Source: Umezawaea endophytica (GTDB lineage Bacteria > Actinomycetota > Actinomycetes > Mycobacteriales > Pseudonocardiaceae). From it: a stretch of 45,630 bases of DNA. Both the position numbers and the translations under genes were made by a program. The stretch lies in NCBI RefSeq assembly GCF_025061645.1, contig NZ_JANYMP010000048.1, positions 5,787 to 51,416 of the forward strand. The letters run 5' to 3'. Positions 33,299 through 42,523 of the stretch are shown piece after piece (the stretch's first letter is position 1; each line of letters begins with the position of its first letter). Under the pieces are notes generated by a model, which saw nothing but the letters and a program-made list of their open reading frames with translations, was not told where the DNA came from and did no database searches.

Positions 33299-33814
33299 GT
33301 GACATCGGCACAGGAACTGGTCGCGGTCTTCGACGAGGACGGCCGCCCGCGGCCGGGCGTGCCGCGCGGACGGATGCGCGAGGGCGGCCTGTGGCACGCG
33401 TGCGCCACGATCCTGGTCCGCTCCCCGGACGGGCGGCGGGTGTACGTGCACCGCCGCACCGACACCAAGGACGTCTACCCCGGCCTCTACGACTGCTGGG
33501 CGGGCGGGGTGCTGGCCGACGGCGAGACCTCCGACGCGTGCGCGGAACGGGAACTGGCCGAGGAACTGGGCGTGCGGGGTGTGCCGCTGACCCGGTCGTT
33601 CGTGGCCAGGTTCGTCGACCCGCCCATCCGCTACACCGCCCACGTCTACGAGGTCCGCACCGACGGCCCGTTCACCCACCAGCCGGAGGAAGTGGCCGAG
33701 GGCTGGTGGATGGACCTGGACGACCTGCGCGGGAAGGTCGACGACCCGGACTGGCCACTGGTGCCCGACGGCCGGGCCCTGTTCCACCAGTGGCTGGCGA
33801 GGCAGGGGGCCTGA
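33299..33814 (+). CDS. Nudix hydrolase (IDI-like/YfcD-like)
   Basis: The product is a 171-residue Nudix enzyme. The Nudix box G-x5-E-x7-REL-x-EELGV is complete at residues 70-92 (GVLADGE...RELAEELGV). WHACATILVRSPDGRRVYVHRRT before the box and the DCWAGG motif match the YfcD/isopentenyl-diphosphate isomerase-like branch, which hydrolyses nucleoside diphosphate-linked or similar substrates. The GTG at 33299 has AGGAGG eight bases upstream. It is divergent from the permease gene (105-base gap) and is followed by the DUF6191-like gene after two bases. Confidence 0.9.
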   Translation: MTSAQELVAVFDEDGRPRPGVPRGRMREGGLWHACATILVRSPDGRRVYVHRRTDTKDVYPGLYDCWAGGVLADGETSDACAERELAEELGVRGVPLTRSFVARFVDPPIRYTAHVYEVRTDGPFTHQPEEVAEGWWMDLDDLRGKVDDPDWPLVPDGRALFHQWLARQGA

Positions 33815-33816
33815 CC

Positions 33817-34128
33817 GTGGGAACGCTGTTCGCGCTGTCCCTCCCCGGCCTGGTCTGCCTGCTGTTCCTGCTGGCCGTGGGCGAGCGCCTGGTCCGCCGG
33901 GTTCGCCGCCGCCGAGGTGGGGCGCCCGTGCTCAGCGGCGCGGCCTTCGACCAGGTGACGCTGCTCTTCTACGCCACCAAGCAGGCCGAGCTGGACCAGC
34001 GGCGGACGGAGTCGATGCTGCGCGACGAGGAGGACGGGGCCGCTCCCCCGCGCGGCCCGGTCGACCTGGACCGCGGTGTCGTCAGGCTTTCGCCAGCAGC
34101 CCCGCGGCGGCGCCCGCCAGCCGGGTGA
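33817..34128 (+). CDS. DUF6191-like small membrane protein
   Basis: The product is a 103-residue protein with one N-terminal membrane helix (ALSLPGLVCLLFLLAVGERLV), a basic RRVRRRRGG linker, and a cytosolic acidic tail containing FDQVTLLFYATKQAELDQRRTESMLRDEEDGAPPR-like sequence. This layout matches the small actinobacterial DUF6191 family of unknown function. It begins two bases after the Nudix stop, so the two are probably co-transcribed. Its last 47 bases overlap the convergent lipoprotein gene; the extra basic tail (RRRPPAG) may be a consequence of that overlap. Confidence 0.65.
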   Translation: MGTLFALSLPGLVCLLFLLAVGERLVRRVRRRRGGAPVLSGAAFDQVTLLFYATKQAELDQRRTESMLRDEEDGAAPPRGPVDLDRGVVRLSPAAPRRRPPAG

Positions 34129-34756
34129 CGACGTCCTGCGCCCTGGCGACGCTGATGGTCTCCATCCGCAGCGTGATCACCAGGTCGTCCTTGGCCAGCA
34201 CCGCGGTGCACGCGCCCCGACCGCCTGCCAGCTCCTCGCACCAGCCCACGGCGTCGTCCACTCCGGACAGTCGGCCCAGCTCGACCTCACCGCACGACAG
34301 GGCTTCGCGGACCTCCGTCGCGACGGTCTCGGCCTTGCCCTTCGGGTAGGCCGCGATCCGCTGCTCCAGCTTGCTGGCGCCGCTCTGGCTGCGGGTGGCG
34401 ATCCGGTACCCGTCCGCCGCCCGGCCCGGAGCGCTGACCTGCTTGCCGCACACCGACTCCGCGGCCGAGGGCGCGGCGGCGGCCGACTCGCGCACGTCCA
34501 GCCCGTCCTCGGTCAGCGCGGCCTGCGGCAGCGCCAGCGCGGCGAACTCCGCGACGGGCCGGGCCGCGGCGCTCGGCGCGGCCGACGACGAGGTCGCGGG
34601 CGCGGCCTTGGCCGTCGGCGACGCGGACGTCGACGTGGTGGTGGGGATGGCCGGGTCGTCCTGGGCGAACCCCCGGCGCAGCGGACGCTGCTCCAGGGAG
34701 CACGAGGTCAGGACGAGGGTGGTCGCGACCACGACCGCGACGTGCGCGCGACGCAA
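34082..34756 (-). CDS. Lipoprotein with Ser/Thr/Ala-rich linker
   Basis: The 224-residue product starts with a lipoprotein signal (MRRAHVAVVVATTLVLTSC, Cys at 19, lipobox LTSC). A low-complexity Thr/Ser/Ala/Pro linker covers about 35-70, and a globular domain with four Cys follows (VCGKQV, LSCGEVELG, GWCEELAGGRGACTAVL), suggesting two disulfides as in extracytoplasmic PknH-sensor-like domains. The TTG start is supported by GGAGGA six bases upstream. Function unknown. It converges on the DUF6191-like gene. Confidence 0.75.
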   Translation of the reverse strand: MRRAHVAVVVATTLVLTSCSLEQRPLRRGFAQDDPAIPTTTSTSASPTAKAAPATSSSAAPSAAARPVAEFAALALPQAALTEDGLDVRESAAAAPSAAESVCGKQVSAPGRAADGYRIATRSQSGASKLEQRIAAYPKGKAETVATEVREALSCGEVELGRLSGVDDAVGWCEELAGGRGACTAVLAKDDLVITLRMETISVARAQDVVTRLAGAAAGLLAKA

Positions 34757-34827
34757 GGCTGTCCTCCAGGCTCGGTGATCTCCGAGAACCTAGCGGTTTG
34801 CGCCGCGCGCGGAACGCGCGGGTCACC

Positions 34828-35595
34828 TCACGCGTCTCGCCGCACCAGCGCCACCGCGCCCGCGACGAGCGCCACGACCGGGTACGCGAGCAGCACCGCC
34901 AGCGCCCAGCCGGGCGTCAGCGGGGCCCTCTCGATCGACCCGGAGAACTGCGGCGTCAGGTACAGCAGCGTCACCGACACCAGCCGGTTGTTCCACGGGG
35001 CGGGCAGGAACACGGCCACCATCGGCACGACGAACATCAGGAAGCACAACGTCGTCAGCGCGCCCGCCGTGGACCGCAGCAGCATCCCGAAACCCAGTCC
35101 CACCAACGCCACCACGGCGATCGAGAGCCCGTTGGCCAGCACCGACGGCAGCGCGTCGCCGAAGGTGGCGAACTGCGCCAGCGGCGCGGGCCGGTCACCG
35201 ATGATCACCACCCCGACGCCGTAGGACAGGAACGACACCACCCCGCCGAGCGCCAGGGCGCTCCCGCCGACCACGGCGATCTTGGCCACCAGCAGGGTCA
35301 CCCGCCGCGGCACGGTGACGAGCACCGTCCTGATCATCCCGCCGGTGTACTCGGACGTGATCGCCAGCGCCCCGATCACCCCGGCGGCGAACTGCGTGAA
35401 CGGCATGACGAACACGCTCGGGTCGGCCGAGGCGAACGCCGCTCGCAACTCCGGGGGAGACTGGTCGTAGTCCGCCGTCATCAGGTAGGAGACGACGCCG
35501 CCGAACGCCAGCGCCAGCACGGCCGTGAGCAGCAGGTAGTAGGTCGACCGCACGGTACGGACCTTCAACCACTCCGACGCCACCACGTCGATCAT
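34828..35595 (-). CDS. ABC-2 family transporter permease
   Basis: The 255-residue protein starts MIDVVASEWLKVRTVRSTYYLL, the typical N-terminus of the ABC-2 permeases that pair with bacitracin/NatA-type ATPases (the SEWxKxRTVRS motif). Six membrane helices are visible. It overlaps the ATPase gene by ATGA at 35592-35595, so the pair is translationally coupled. The operon is divergent from the histidine kinase/response regulator pair at 36611, which probably controls it. The substrate is likely a cell-envelope antibiotic or peptide, by analogy with such two-component-controlled exporters. Confidence 0.9.
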   Translation of the reverse strand: MIDVVASEWLKVRTVRSTYYLLLTAVLALAFGGVVSYLMTADYDQSPPELRAAFASADPSVFVMPFTQFAAGVIGALAITSEYTGGMIRTVLVTVPRRVTLLVAKIAVVGGSALALGGVVSFLSYGVGVVIIGDRPAPLAQFATFGDALPSVLANGLSIAVVALVGLGFGMLLRSTAGALTTLCFLMFVVPMVAVFLPAPWNNRLVSVTLLYLTPQFSGSIERAPLTPGWALAVLLAYPVVALVAGAVALVRRDA

Positions 35596-36500
35596 CGCGC
35601 GACCTCCTCGGTCCTGAACTCCACGCTGTCCTCGGTCAGTTCCAGGTACGCGTCCTCCAGGGACGCGCTGCGCGGCGTCAGCTCGTGCACCGCGATCCCG
35701 CTCCGGGCCGCCGCGTCGGCGATGTCCGCCGCCTCCAGCCCCTGCACCAGCAGCGCGTCCTCGTCCGGCACGACCACCGCCCCGCCGCGCTCCAGCGCCC
35801 GCCGCAGCCCGGCCGGGTCGGGCGTCCGCACCAGCACGTCCCGCCGGAAGCGCTCGGTCAGCTCCCGCATCGACGTCTCCAGGATCAGCCGCCCGCGCCC
35901 GATCACCACGACCCGGTCGGCGGTCACCGCCATCTCGCTCATCAGGTGGCTCGACACCAGCACGGTCCGGCCCTCGGCGGCCAACCCGCGCATCAGGTCC
36001 CGGATCCACCGGATCCCCTCCGGGTCCAGCCCGTTCACCGGTTCGTCGAACAGCAGCACCCCCGGATCCCCCAGCAGCGCGGCGGCGACTCCCAGCCGCT
36101 GCTTCATCCCCAGCGACATCGCCGCGACCCGCCGCCGGGCCGCCCCGGCCAGCCCGACCTGCTCCAGCACCTCGACGACCCGCTTGTCCCCGATCCCGTT
36201 GCTGCGGGCCAGGCACCGCAGGTGGTTCACCGCGGACCGCCCGCCGTGCACCGCGTTGGCGTCCAGCAGGGCCCCCACCTCGCACATCGGCCGCCGGATG
36301 TCGGCGTACCGGCCCCCGTTCACCAGCGCTTCCCCGGACGTGGGCGCGTCCAGCCCCAGCACCGCCCGCATGGTCGTCGACTTCCCGGCCCCGTTCGGCC
36401 CGAGGAACCCGGCCACGTAGCCGGGTTCGACCGTGAACGACAGCCCGTCAACAGCTCGCACAGCGCCGTAGCGCTTGCTCAACTCCCGCACCTCGATCAT
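35592..36500 (-). CDS. ABC transporter ATPase (CcmA/NatA-like)
   Basis: The 302-residue ATPase has Walker A GPNGAGKS (34-41), a degenerate signature MSLGMKQRLGVAAAL, Walker B VLLFDEPVNGLDPEG, the H-loop SSHLMSEMAV, and a C-terminal SLEDAYLELTEDSVEF segment. Start MIEVRELSKRYG at 36500 is the family norm. The signature SLGMK-Q variant is common in this exporter branch. It is paired with the permease through a four-base overlap and reads away from the two-component system across a 110-base repeat-rich gap. Confidence 0.93.
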   Translation of the reverse strand: MIEVRELSKRYGAVRAVDGLSFTVEPGYVAGFLGPNGAGKSTTMRAVLGLDAPTSGEALVNGGRYADIRRPMCEVGALLDANAVHGGRSAVNHLRCLARSNGIGDKRVVEVLEQVGLAGAARRRVAAMSLGMKQRLGVAAALLGDPGVLLFDEPVNGLDPEGIRWIRDLMRGLAAEGRTVLVSSHLMSEMAVTADRVVVIGRGRLILETSMRELTERFRRDVLVRTPDPAGLRRALERGGAVVVPDEDALLVQGLEAADIADAAARSGIAVHELTPRSASLEDAYLELTEDSVEFRTEEVAR

Positions 36501-36526
36501 GGGGAGAACCCTGGCGAACGGGCGGG

Positions 36527-36586
36527 CGGACCGGATCGGACCACGGACCGGACCCGACATCGGACCACGGTCCGACGCCCCGGACC
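36527..36586. promoter_or_regulatory. Cluster of CGGACC half-sites between the ABC operon and the two-component pair
   Basis: CGGACC occurs at 36527, 36537, 36544, 36549, 36561 and 36581; GGTCCG at 36569 completes a perfect palindrome CGGACC-AC-GGTCCG (36561-36574). Seven half-sites in 60 bases of a divergent promoter region are likely binding sites of the adjacent response regulator. A TACGGT -10-like hexamer at 36599-36604 would make the kinase transcript leaderless from GTG 36611. Confidence 0.6.
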
Positions 36587-36610
36587 GGCACCCGTCGCTA
36601 CGGTCGACCG

Positions 36611-37726
36611 GTGACTGCTCCTCCCCGCCTGGTCAAGTGGCTACCGGTCGCCTACACGGTCGCCGTGGACGTGGCCGCCGCCATCACGGCGACCCTCGTC
36701 TACTTCACCTTCGTGGAACTGACCCACGGCCCCGTGCCGCTCGGCTACGTCGTGGCCTTCTTCGTGGGAGCGCCACTGGCGGTGCGCCGCAGGTGGCCGC
36801 TGGCCGCGTACTCGGTGGTGGTCGTGGCCCAGAACACCGCGACCCTCCTCCACATCACGCTGGAGGTGTACACACCGACCCTGTTCGCCCTGTACCTGGT
36901 CGCCGTGGCCCTGCCGAGACGTCGGTCCACCGTCGCCCTGCTGGGCGGTTTGGCCCTGACGGCGGTGTGCGTGACCATCACCGAACCCTGGCCGGACGAC
37001 CTGGGGATCACCACGTTCGTGTGGCTGCTGATGGTCACCACCTGGGCGCTCGGCTGGACCACGAGGGTCAGGAGGGAGTACGTGGGGAAGAAGGCGGAGG
37101 AGGAGGCCGAGCGCGCCCTCACCGAGGAGCGCCTGCGCATCGCCAGGGAGCTGCACGACATCGTCGCCCACAGCCTCACCATGATCACCGTGAAGGCGGG
37201 CATCGCGAACCACGTGGCCGACGACCACCCGGCCGAGGCGAAGGAGGCGCTCCAGGTGATCGAGAAGACCAGCAGGGCGACCCTCACGGAGATGCGCCAC
37301 CTCCTGGGCGTGCTCCGCTCCTCGGACACGCCAGACCTCACCCCCGTGCCCGGTATGTCCGATCTGCCGACCCTGGTGGACCGCGCGGCGATGGCGGGCG
37401 TGCCGGTGACCCTGACCACGACGGGCACCACCGCCCTGCCGGACGGCGTCGCGCTGGCCGTCTACCGCATCGTCCAGGAGTCCGTCACCAACGTCGTCAA
37501 GCACGCCGCGCCCGCGGAGTGCACGGTCAAGATCACCACCACCGACACCACCGCGACGGTCGAGGTCACCGACAACGGCCGCGGCGAACGCGTCCTGGCG
37601 GGCGGCAACGGCCACGGCCTCGCGGGCATGCGCGAGCGCGTGGCCATGTACAACGGCACCTTCACCGCGGGGCCCGACCCGCGGGGCGGCGGCTTCCGCG
37701 TGGCGGCAGAACTGCCGTTCGCATGA
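36611..37726 (+). CDS. Sensor histidine kinase, HisKA_3 (DesK/LiaS-like)
   Basis: The 371-residue kinase has about five membrane helices in the first 150 residues, a coiled linker, the dimerisation and phospho-acceptor motif RELHDIVAHSL with His182, and a compact HATPase domain (VQESVTNVVKHA, DNGRG, GHGLAGMRERV). No large extracytoplasmic sensor domain is present, so it probably senses a membrane state or works with the divergent ABC exporter, as BceS-like or DesK-like kinases do. It overlaps the response-regulator gene by ATGA. Confidence 0.93.
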   Translation: MTAPPRLVKWLPVAYTVAVDVAAAITATLVYFTFVELTHGPVPLGYVVAFFVGAPLAVRRRWPLAAYSVVVVAQNTATLLHITLEVYTPTLFALYLVAVALPRRRSTVALLGGLALTAVCVTITEPWPDDLGITTFVWLLMVTTWALGWTTRVRREYVGKKAEEEAERALTEERLRIARELHDIVAHSLTMITVKAGIANHVADDHPAEAKEALQVIEKTSRATLTEMRHLLGVLRSSDTPDLTPVPGMSDLPTLVDRAAMAGVPVTLTTTGTTALPDGVALAVYRIVQESVTNVVKHAAPAECTVKITTTDTTATVEVTDNGRGERVLAGGNGHGLAGMRERVAMYNGTFTAGPDPRGGGFRVAAELPFA

Positions 37727-38352
37727 TCAGGGTGCTCATCGCGGACGACCAGGCCCTGCTCAGGGGCAGCTTCCGCCTGCTGGTCGACTCGGCGGCCGAC
37801 CTCACCACCGTGGGCGAGGCGGCCAACGGCAGGGAAGCGGTGGCCCTGGCCGCGACCACCTCCCCCGACGTGGTCCTGATGGACATCCGGATGCCGGAGA
37901 TGGACGGCATCGAGGCCACCAGGCGCGTCGCGGACACCACGAGGGTCCTCATCCTCACCACGTTCGACCTCGACGACTACGTCTTCGCGGCGCTGAGGGC
38001 GGGGGCGAGCGGCTTCCTGCTGAAGGACACGCCGCCCGCGGAGCTGCTGGCGGCGATCAGGACCATCGCGGCGGGCGAGGCGCTGCTGGCCCCGACGGTC
38101 ACCAAGCGGCTGATCAGGGAGTTCAGCACCGCACCGCGACGCCAGCCCGCGAGAGCCCTGCCGGGCGTCACCGAGCGGGAGCGGGAGGTGCTGGTCCTGA
38201 TCGCCAAGGGCCTGTCGAACCAGGAGATCACCGAGCACCTGCACCTCAGCACGGGCACGGTGAAGACCCACATCGGCAGGCTCCTGCACAAGCTCCAGGC
38301 GAGGGACCGGGCCCAGCTCGTCATCGCGGCCTACGAGTCCGGCCTGGTCTAG
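37723..38352 (+). CDS. LuxR/NarL-family response regulator
   Basis: The 209-residue protein has a receiver domain with the acidic pair DD (8-9), phospho-acceptor Asp54 (VVLMDIRMPEMDG), Thr/Lys switch residues (ILTTFD and FLLKDTPP), and a C-terminal NarL HTH (VTEREREVLVLIAKG...SNQEITEHL). It is the partner of the kinase at 36611. The most likely targets are the CGGACC sites in the divergent promoter region. The gene ends at a strong hairpin terminator. Confidence 0.95.
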   Translation: MIRVLIADDQALLRGSFRLLVDSAADLTTVGEAANGREAVALAATTSPDVVLMDIRMPEMDGIEATRRVADTTRVLILTTFDLDDYVFAALRAGASGFLLKDTPPAELLAAIRTIAAGEALLAPTVTKRLIREFSTAPRRQPARALPGVTEREREVLVLIAKGLSNQEITEHLHLSTGTVKTHIGRLLHKLQARDRAQLVIAAYESGLV

Positions 38353-38360
38353 AACACGAC

Positions 38361-38396
38361 GGAGCCCGTCCACCCCCATGGGGATGGACGGGCTCC
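38361..38396. terminator. Strong hairpin terminator between the response regulator and mpa
   Basis: GGAGCCCGTCCA (38361-38372) and TGGACGGGCTCC (38385-38396) form a perfect 12-bp stem; the loop region CCCCCATGGGGA adds a further CCCC/GGGG pairing. It separates two convergent genes and likely ends both transcripts. Confidence 0.9.
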
Positions 38397-38404
38397 ACTC
38401 GTGA

Positions 38405-40204
38405 CTACAGGTACTGCCCGGTGTTCGTGGCGGTGTCGATCGCCCGACCGGACTCGGTGCTCTTCCCGGTGACCAGGGTGCGGATGTACACGATCCGCTC
38501 CCCCTTCTTCCCGGAGATCCGCGCCCAGTCGTCCGGGTTGGTCGTGTTCGGCAGGTCCTCGTTCTCCGCGAACTCGTCCACGATCGCGGCGAGCAGGTGC
38601 CGAACGGACAAACCAGGCTGCTTCGTGTCCAACAAGGCCTTGATGGCGGCCTTCTTGGCCCGGTCCACGATGTTCTGGATCATCGCGCCGGAGTTGAAGT
38701 CCCTGAAGTACAGGACCTCCTTGTCACCGTTGGCGTAGGTGACCTCCAGGAACCGGTTCTCCTCCGACTCCTCGTACATCCGTTCGACCGTGTGCTGCAC
38801 CATGCCCTCGATGCACGCCTTCGGGTCCCCGCCGAACTCGGCGAGGTCGTCGGCGTGGATCGGCAGGTCCGGCGTCAGGTACTTGTTGAAGATGTCCATC
38901 GCGCCCTCGGCGTCCGGACGCTCGATCTTGATCTTCACGTCGAGCCGACCAGGCCTCAGGATCGCCGGGTCGATCATGTCCTCGCGGTTCGAGGCACCGA
39001 TCACGATGACGTTCTCGAGCCCCTCGACGCCGTCGATCTCCGACAGGAGCTGCGGCACGATGGTCGTCTCCACGTCGGACGACACACCGGAACCGCGGGT
39101 GCGGAAGATCGAGTCCATCTCGTCGAAGAACACGATGACGGGCGTGCCCTCGGACGCCTTCTCCCGAGCCCGCTGGAAGATGAGCCGGATGCTCCGCTCG
39201 GTCTCGCCGACGAACTTGTTCAGCAGCTCCGGGCCCTTGATGTTGAGGAAGTAGGACTTGGCCTGCTTCCCGGTCTCACCACGGGCCTCGAGCACCTTCT
39301 TCGCCAGCGAGTTGGCGACCGCCTTCGCGATCAGGGTCTTGCCGCAACCGGGAGGGCCGTACAGCAGGACGCCCTTCGGCGGCCGGAGCTTGTACTCCCG
39401 GAAGAGGTCGGCGTGCAGGAACGGCATCTCCACGGCGTCGCGGATCTGCTCGATCTGACGGCCCAGACCACCGATGTCGGTGTACAGGACGTCCGGCACC
39501 TCCTCCAGCACGAGGTCCTCGACCTCGGCCTTCGGCACCCGCTCGTAGGCGAAGCCCGCCTTCGAGTCGACCAGCAGCGAATCGCCGATCTTCAGCGGCG
39601 AGTCGATCAGCGGCTGGGCCAGCCAGACGACCCGCTCCTCGTCGGCGTGACCGACGACGAGCGCGCGCTGGACGGAGTTCTCCGGTTCGACGCCCTCGAG
39701 GATCTCGCGCAGCGTGCAGACCTCACCGGTCTGCTCGAAGCTGCCGCCCTCGACGACCGTGAGCGCCTCGTTCAGGCGCACCGACTGCCCGCGCACCAGC
39801 GTTGGGGACTCCACCGCCGGGGAAACGGACACGCGCATGCGACGGCCTGAGGTGAACACGTCCACCGTGCCGTCTTCGAACTGCTCAAGGAATACGCCGT
39901 AGCCGCTGGGCGGTTGGGCCAAGCGGTCGACCTCCTCGCGCAGGGCCAGCAGTTGGCCACGTGCCTCTCGGAGGGTGTCGATGAGCTTCGTGTTGCGCTC
40001 GGTCAATTGGCTGACGCGCTCTGACGCCTCGGCCAACCGCTGCTCCAGCAGGCGGACGTGTCGCGGGGACTCCGTCAGCTTGCGGCGCAGCAGCGCGATC
40101 TCATCTTCCAGGAACCTGACCTGCGCTGTCAGCTCATCTGAGTTGTTGCCCGTGTTCAGCTCGCCACCCTCATCGGGTTGGCTGCCGGGATGACCGTGCT
40201 GCAT
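38405..40204 (-). CDS. mpa: Proteasome-activating AAA ATPase (Mpa/ARC)
   Basis: The 599-residue hexameric unfoldase has an N-terminal coiled coil for Pup binding (about 22-75), two OB-fold repeats (about 80-240) and an AAA domain with Walker A GPPGCGKT (Lys289) and Walker [13 protein letters not shown]. It ends GQYL, the C-terminal tail that docks in PrcA pockets. It unfolds pupylated proteins and feeds them to the PrcAB core. ATG 40204 is preferred (GGAGGAGGG upstream) over a slightly longer reading. It is on the same strand as dop-pup-prcBA but 12 kb away; in many relatives these genes lie close together. Symbol arc is also used. Confidence 0.97.
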   Translation of the reverse strand: MQHGHPGSQPDEGGELNTGNNSDELTAQVRFLEDEIALLRRKLTESPRHVRLLEQRLAEASERVSQLTERNTKLIDTLREARGQLLALREEVDRLAQPPSGYGVFLEQFEDGTVDVFTSGRRMRVSVSPAVESPTLVRGQSVRLNEALTVVEGGSFEQTGEVCTLREILEGVEPENSVQRALVVGHADEERVVWLAQPLIDSPLKIGDSLLVDSKAGFAYERVPKAEVEDLVLEEVPDVLYTDIGGLGRQIEQIRDAVEMPFLHADLFREYKLRPPKGVLLYGPPGCGKTLIAKAVANSLAKKVLEARGETGKQAKSYFLNIKGPELLNKFVGETERSIRLIFQRAREKASEGTPVIVFFDEMDSIFRTRGSGVSSDVETTIVPQLLSEIDGVEGLENVIVIGASNREDMIDPAILRPGRLDVKIKIERPDAEGAMDIFNKYLTPDLPIHADDLAEFGGDPKACIEGMVQHTVERMYEESEENRFLEVTYANGDKEVLYFRDFNSGAMIQNIVDRAKKAAIKALLDTKQPGLSVRHLLAAIVDEFAENEDLPNTTNPDDWARISGKKGERIVYIRTLVTGKSTESGRAIDTATNTGQYL

Positions 40205-40443
40205 GTCGGCACCCTCCTCCCGTGTTCGTATCAGCAACGGTACCGGCGATCACCGACAAAAGCGGCTATCTCCAAGGTCATCGAGAGTCGTGTGGCGTCG
40301 CCAAGGACACTCCCAAGGGGATGGACTGCTCCATCTCGGTGTCAAGGGGAACCACCTACCCGCTACCGTGCGTCCTGTACTCGTCCACCGGCGTGTTACC
40401 GGGCAGTGTCCACGCCACCAGCGGCAAGTTCTAGGAGAACGTG

Positions 40444-41211
40444 ATGTCCGTCCCGCCGCAGCAGCCTGGTCCTTACGGCCAGCAGCCGGACCCGCATGGC
40501 CAGCAACCTGGGCAATTCGGCCAACAGCCGGGCTTCGGCCAGCAGCCGGGCGGGTATCCTCCGCCGCCGCAGGGTTTCCCACAGGGTGGACAGCAACCCG
40601 GCTACGGGCCTCCTTCCGGCGGTTTTCCACCTCAGCCGTCACAGGGCCAGCCCGGTTACGGCCAGCAGCCCTACGGCACGCAGGGCCAGTACAACCAGCC
40701 TCCGTACGGCCAACCGGGTGGTTTCGGCCAACCAGGGGCTCCCGGCCAGCCCTACGGGCCCCCGAAGGGCAAGAGCCCCGTCCTGTGGATCGTCATCGGC
40801 GTCGTCGCGCTGCTCCTCGTGGGAGGTGGCGCGGCCTTCTTCCTGCTGAGGGGCGGGTCGGCCCAGGCCACCGCCGACACCCTCGTGACCGAGCTCAACA
40901 AGGGCAAGGACATGAACGTCGAGACCCTCAAGTCGCTGAACTGCAAGGCCGACGCGGACAAGATCGCGAAGCTGCCCCAGTCGGTGCCCAGCTCGGCCGG
41001 TGACCAGTTCAAGGACATCAAGACCAAGTTCGCGGTGACCGACGTCAAGGAGTCGGGCGACACCGCGACGGGCACGCTCAAGGTGACGTTCGAGAACGTC
41101 CCGGACGAGTTCAAGGACTTCATCAAGGACGACACGACCACGATGAAGATGATCAAGGAAGACGGGGACTGGAAGGTCTGCGGGACCTTCAACCCGGACA
41201 CCGAGAAGTAG
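40444..41211 (+). CDS. Gln/Pro/Gly-rich membrane-anchored protein
   Basis: The 255-residue protein has a 105-residue N-terminal region of imperfect [10 protein letters not shown]-type repeats facing the cytoplasm, one membrane helix ([25 protein letters not shown], about 112-136) and an extracytoplasmic domain of about 115 residues with two Cys (LNCKAD, KVCGTF) in a small NTF2/DUF4878-like fold. It occupies the place between mpa and trmI where mycobacteria have LppK, suggesting a possible functional counterpart; this is positional only. ATG 40444 follows AGGAGA at 40433 with better spacing than the GTG just before it. It ends at a hairpin terminator. Confidence 0.8.
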   Translation: MSVPPQQPGPYGQQPDPHGQQPGQFGQQPGFGQQPGGYPPPPQGFPQGGQQPGYGPPSGGFPPQPSQGQPGYGQQPYGTQGQYNQPPYGQPGGFGQPGAPGQPYGPPKGKSPVLWIVIGVVALLLVGGGAAFFLLRGGSAQATADTLVTELNKGKDMNVETLKSLNCKADADKIAKLPQSVPSSAGDQFKDIKTKFAVTDVKESGDTATGTLKVTFENVPDEFKDFIKDDTTTMKMIKEDGDWKVCGTFNPDTEK

Positions 41212-41217
41212 GCCGGA

Positions 41218-41248
41218 CCGCCGTGCGGGCGCGCAGCCCGCACGGCGG
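41218..41248. terminator. Hairpin terminator between the QPG-rich gene and trmI
   Basis: CCGCCGTGCGGGC and GCCCGCACGGCGG form a perfect 13-bp stem around GCGCA. It separates convergent genes seven bases and six bases from their stops and likely works both ways. Confidence 0.9.
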
Positions 41249-41253
41249 GCGGT

Positions 41254-42129
<876 letters not shown>

Positions 42130-42162
42130 TCAGGGACCGCGATGAGCACCGACACCGGGCGG

Positions 42163-42378
42163 TCAGGTCCAGCGGATGACGCTCCGGGTGCCGAAGAACG
42201 CGAGCAGCCCGCCGACGATCACGAAGGCGATGGCCACGACGAGGCTCATCGGCTCCGGCACGTAGAGCGCGAGGAACCAGCTCTTCGACTGGACGTTCGC
42301 GGCGAGGAAGATGATGGGCAGGATGCCCTGCGGGATCAGCATGACGAACCCGAGGACCTGGGCGACGATGGCGAGCAT
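42163..42378 (-). CDS. Small two-helix membrane protein
   Basis: The product is a 71-residue protein with two hydrophobic segments: AIVAQVLGFVMLIPQGILPIIFLA and SLVVAIAFVIVGGLLAFFG, joined by a short polar loop and ending in a basic RSVIRWT tail. The start ATG 42378 is chosen because AGGAGG lies six bases upstream; a longer reading in the same frame has no ribosome binding site. It is divergent from the second two-component pair (145-base gap) and could be a target or accessory of it. No function is assigned. Confidence 0.65.
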   Translation of the reverse strand: MLAIVAQVLGFVMLIPQGILPIIFLAANVQSKSWFLALYVPEPMSLVVAIAFVIVGGLLAFFGTRSVIRWT

Positions 42379-42523
42379 GACTGCCTCCTGGGCTGTCCGG
42401 TTGTTCGGTGTGTTGCCATCAGCCTGCTCGGATCGCCGCCCCGTGTAGTCCGTCGGTCGTACCGATGGGGTGTCATCACTTCGTAGGACTCGCGCCGCCG
42501 TGACCCTGTGCTGTGATGACCGG

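Noticed and set aside
36475-38352. Long frame fusing the histidine kinase region to the response regulator
   Set aside because: The leading part is the shadow of the kinase gene; the true regulator start is ATG 37723 overlapping the kinase stop.
40205-40443. Plus-strand short open frames in the mpa upstream region
   Set aside because: No ribosome binding site or domain; the 239-base gap most likely holds the mpa and QPG-rich gene promoters, including a TGATAC-like hexamer on the minus strand.
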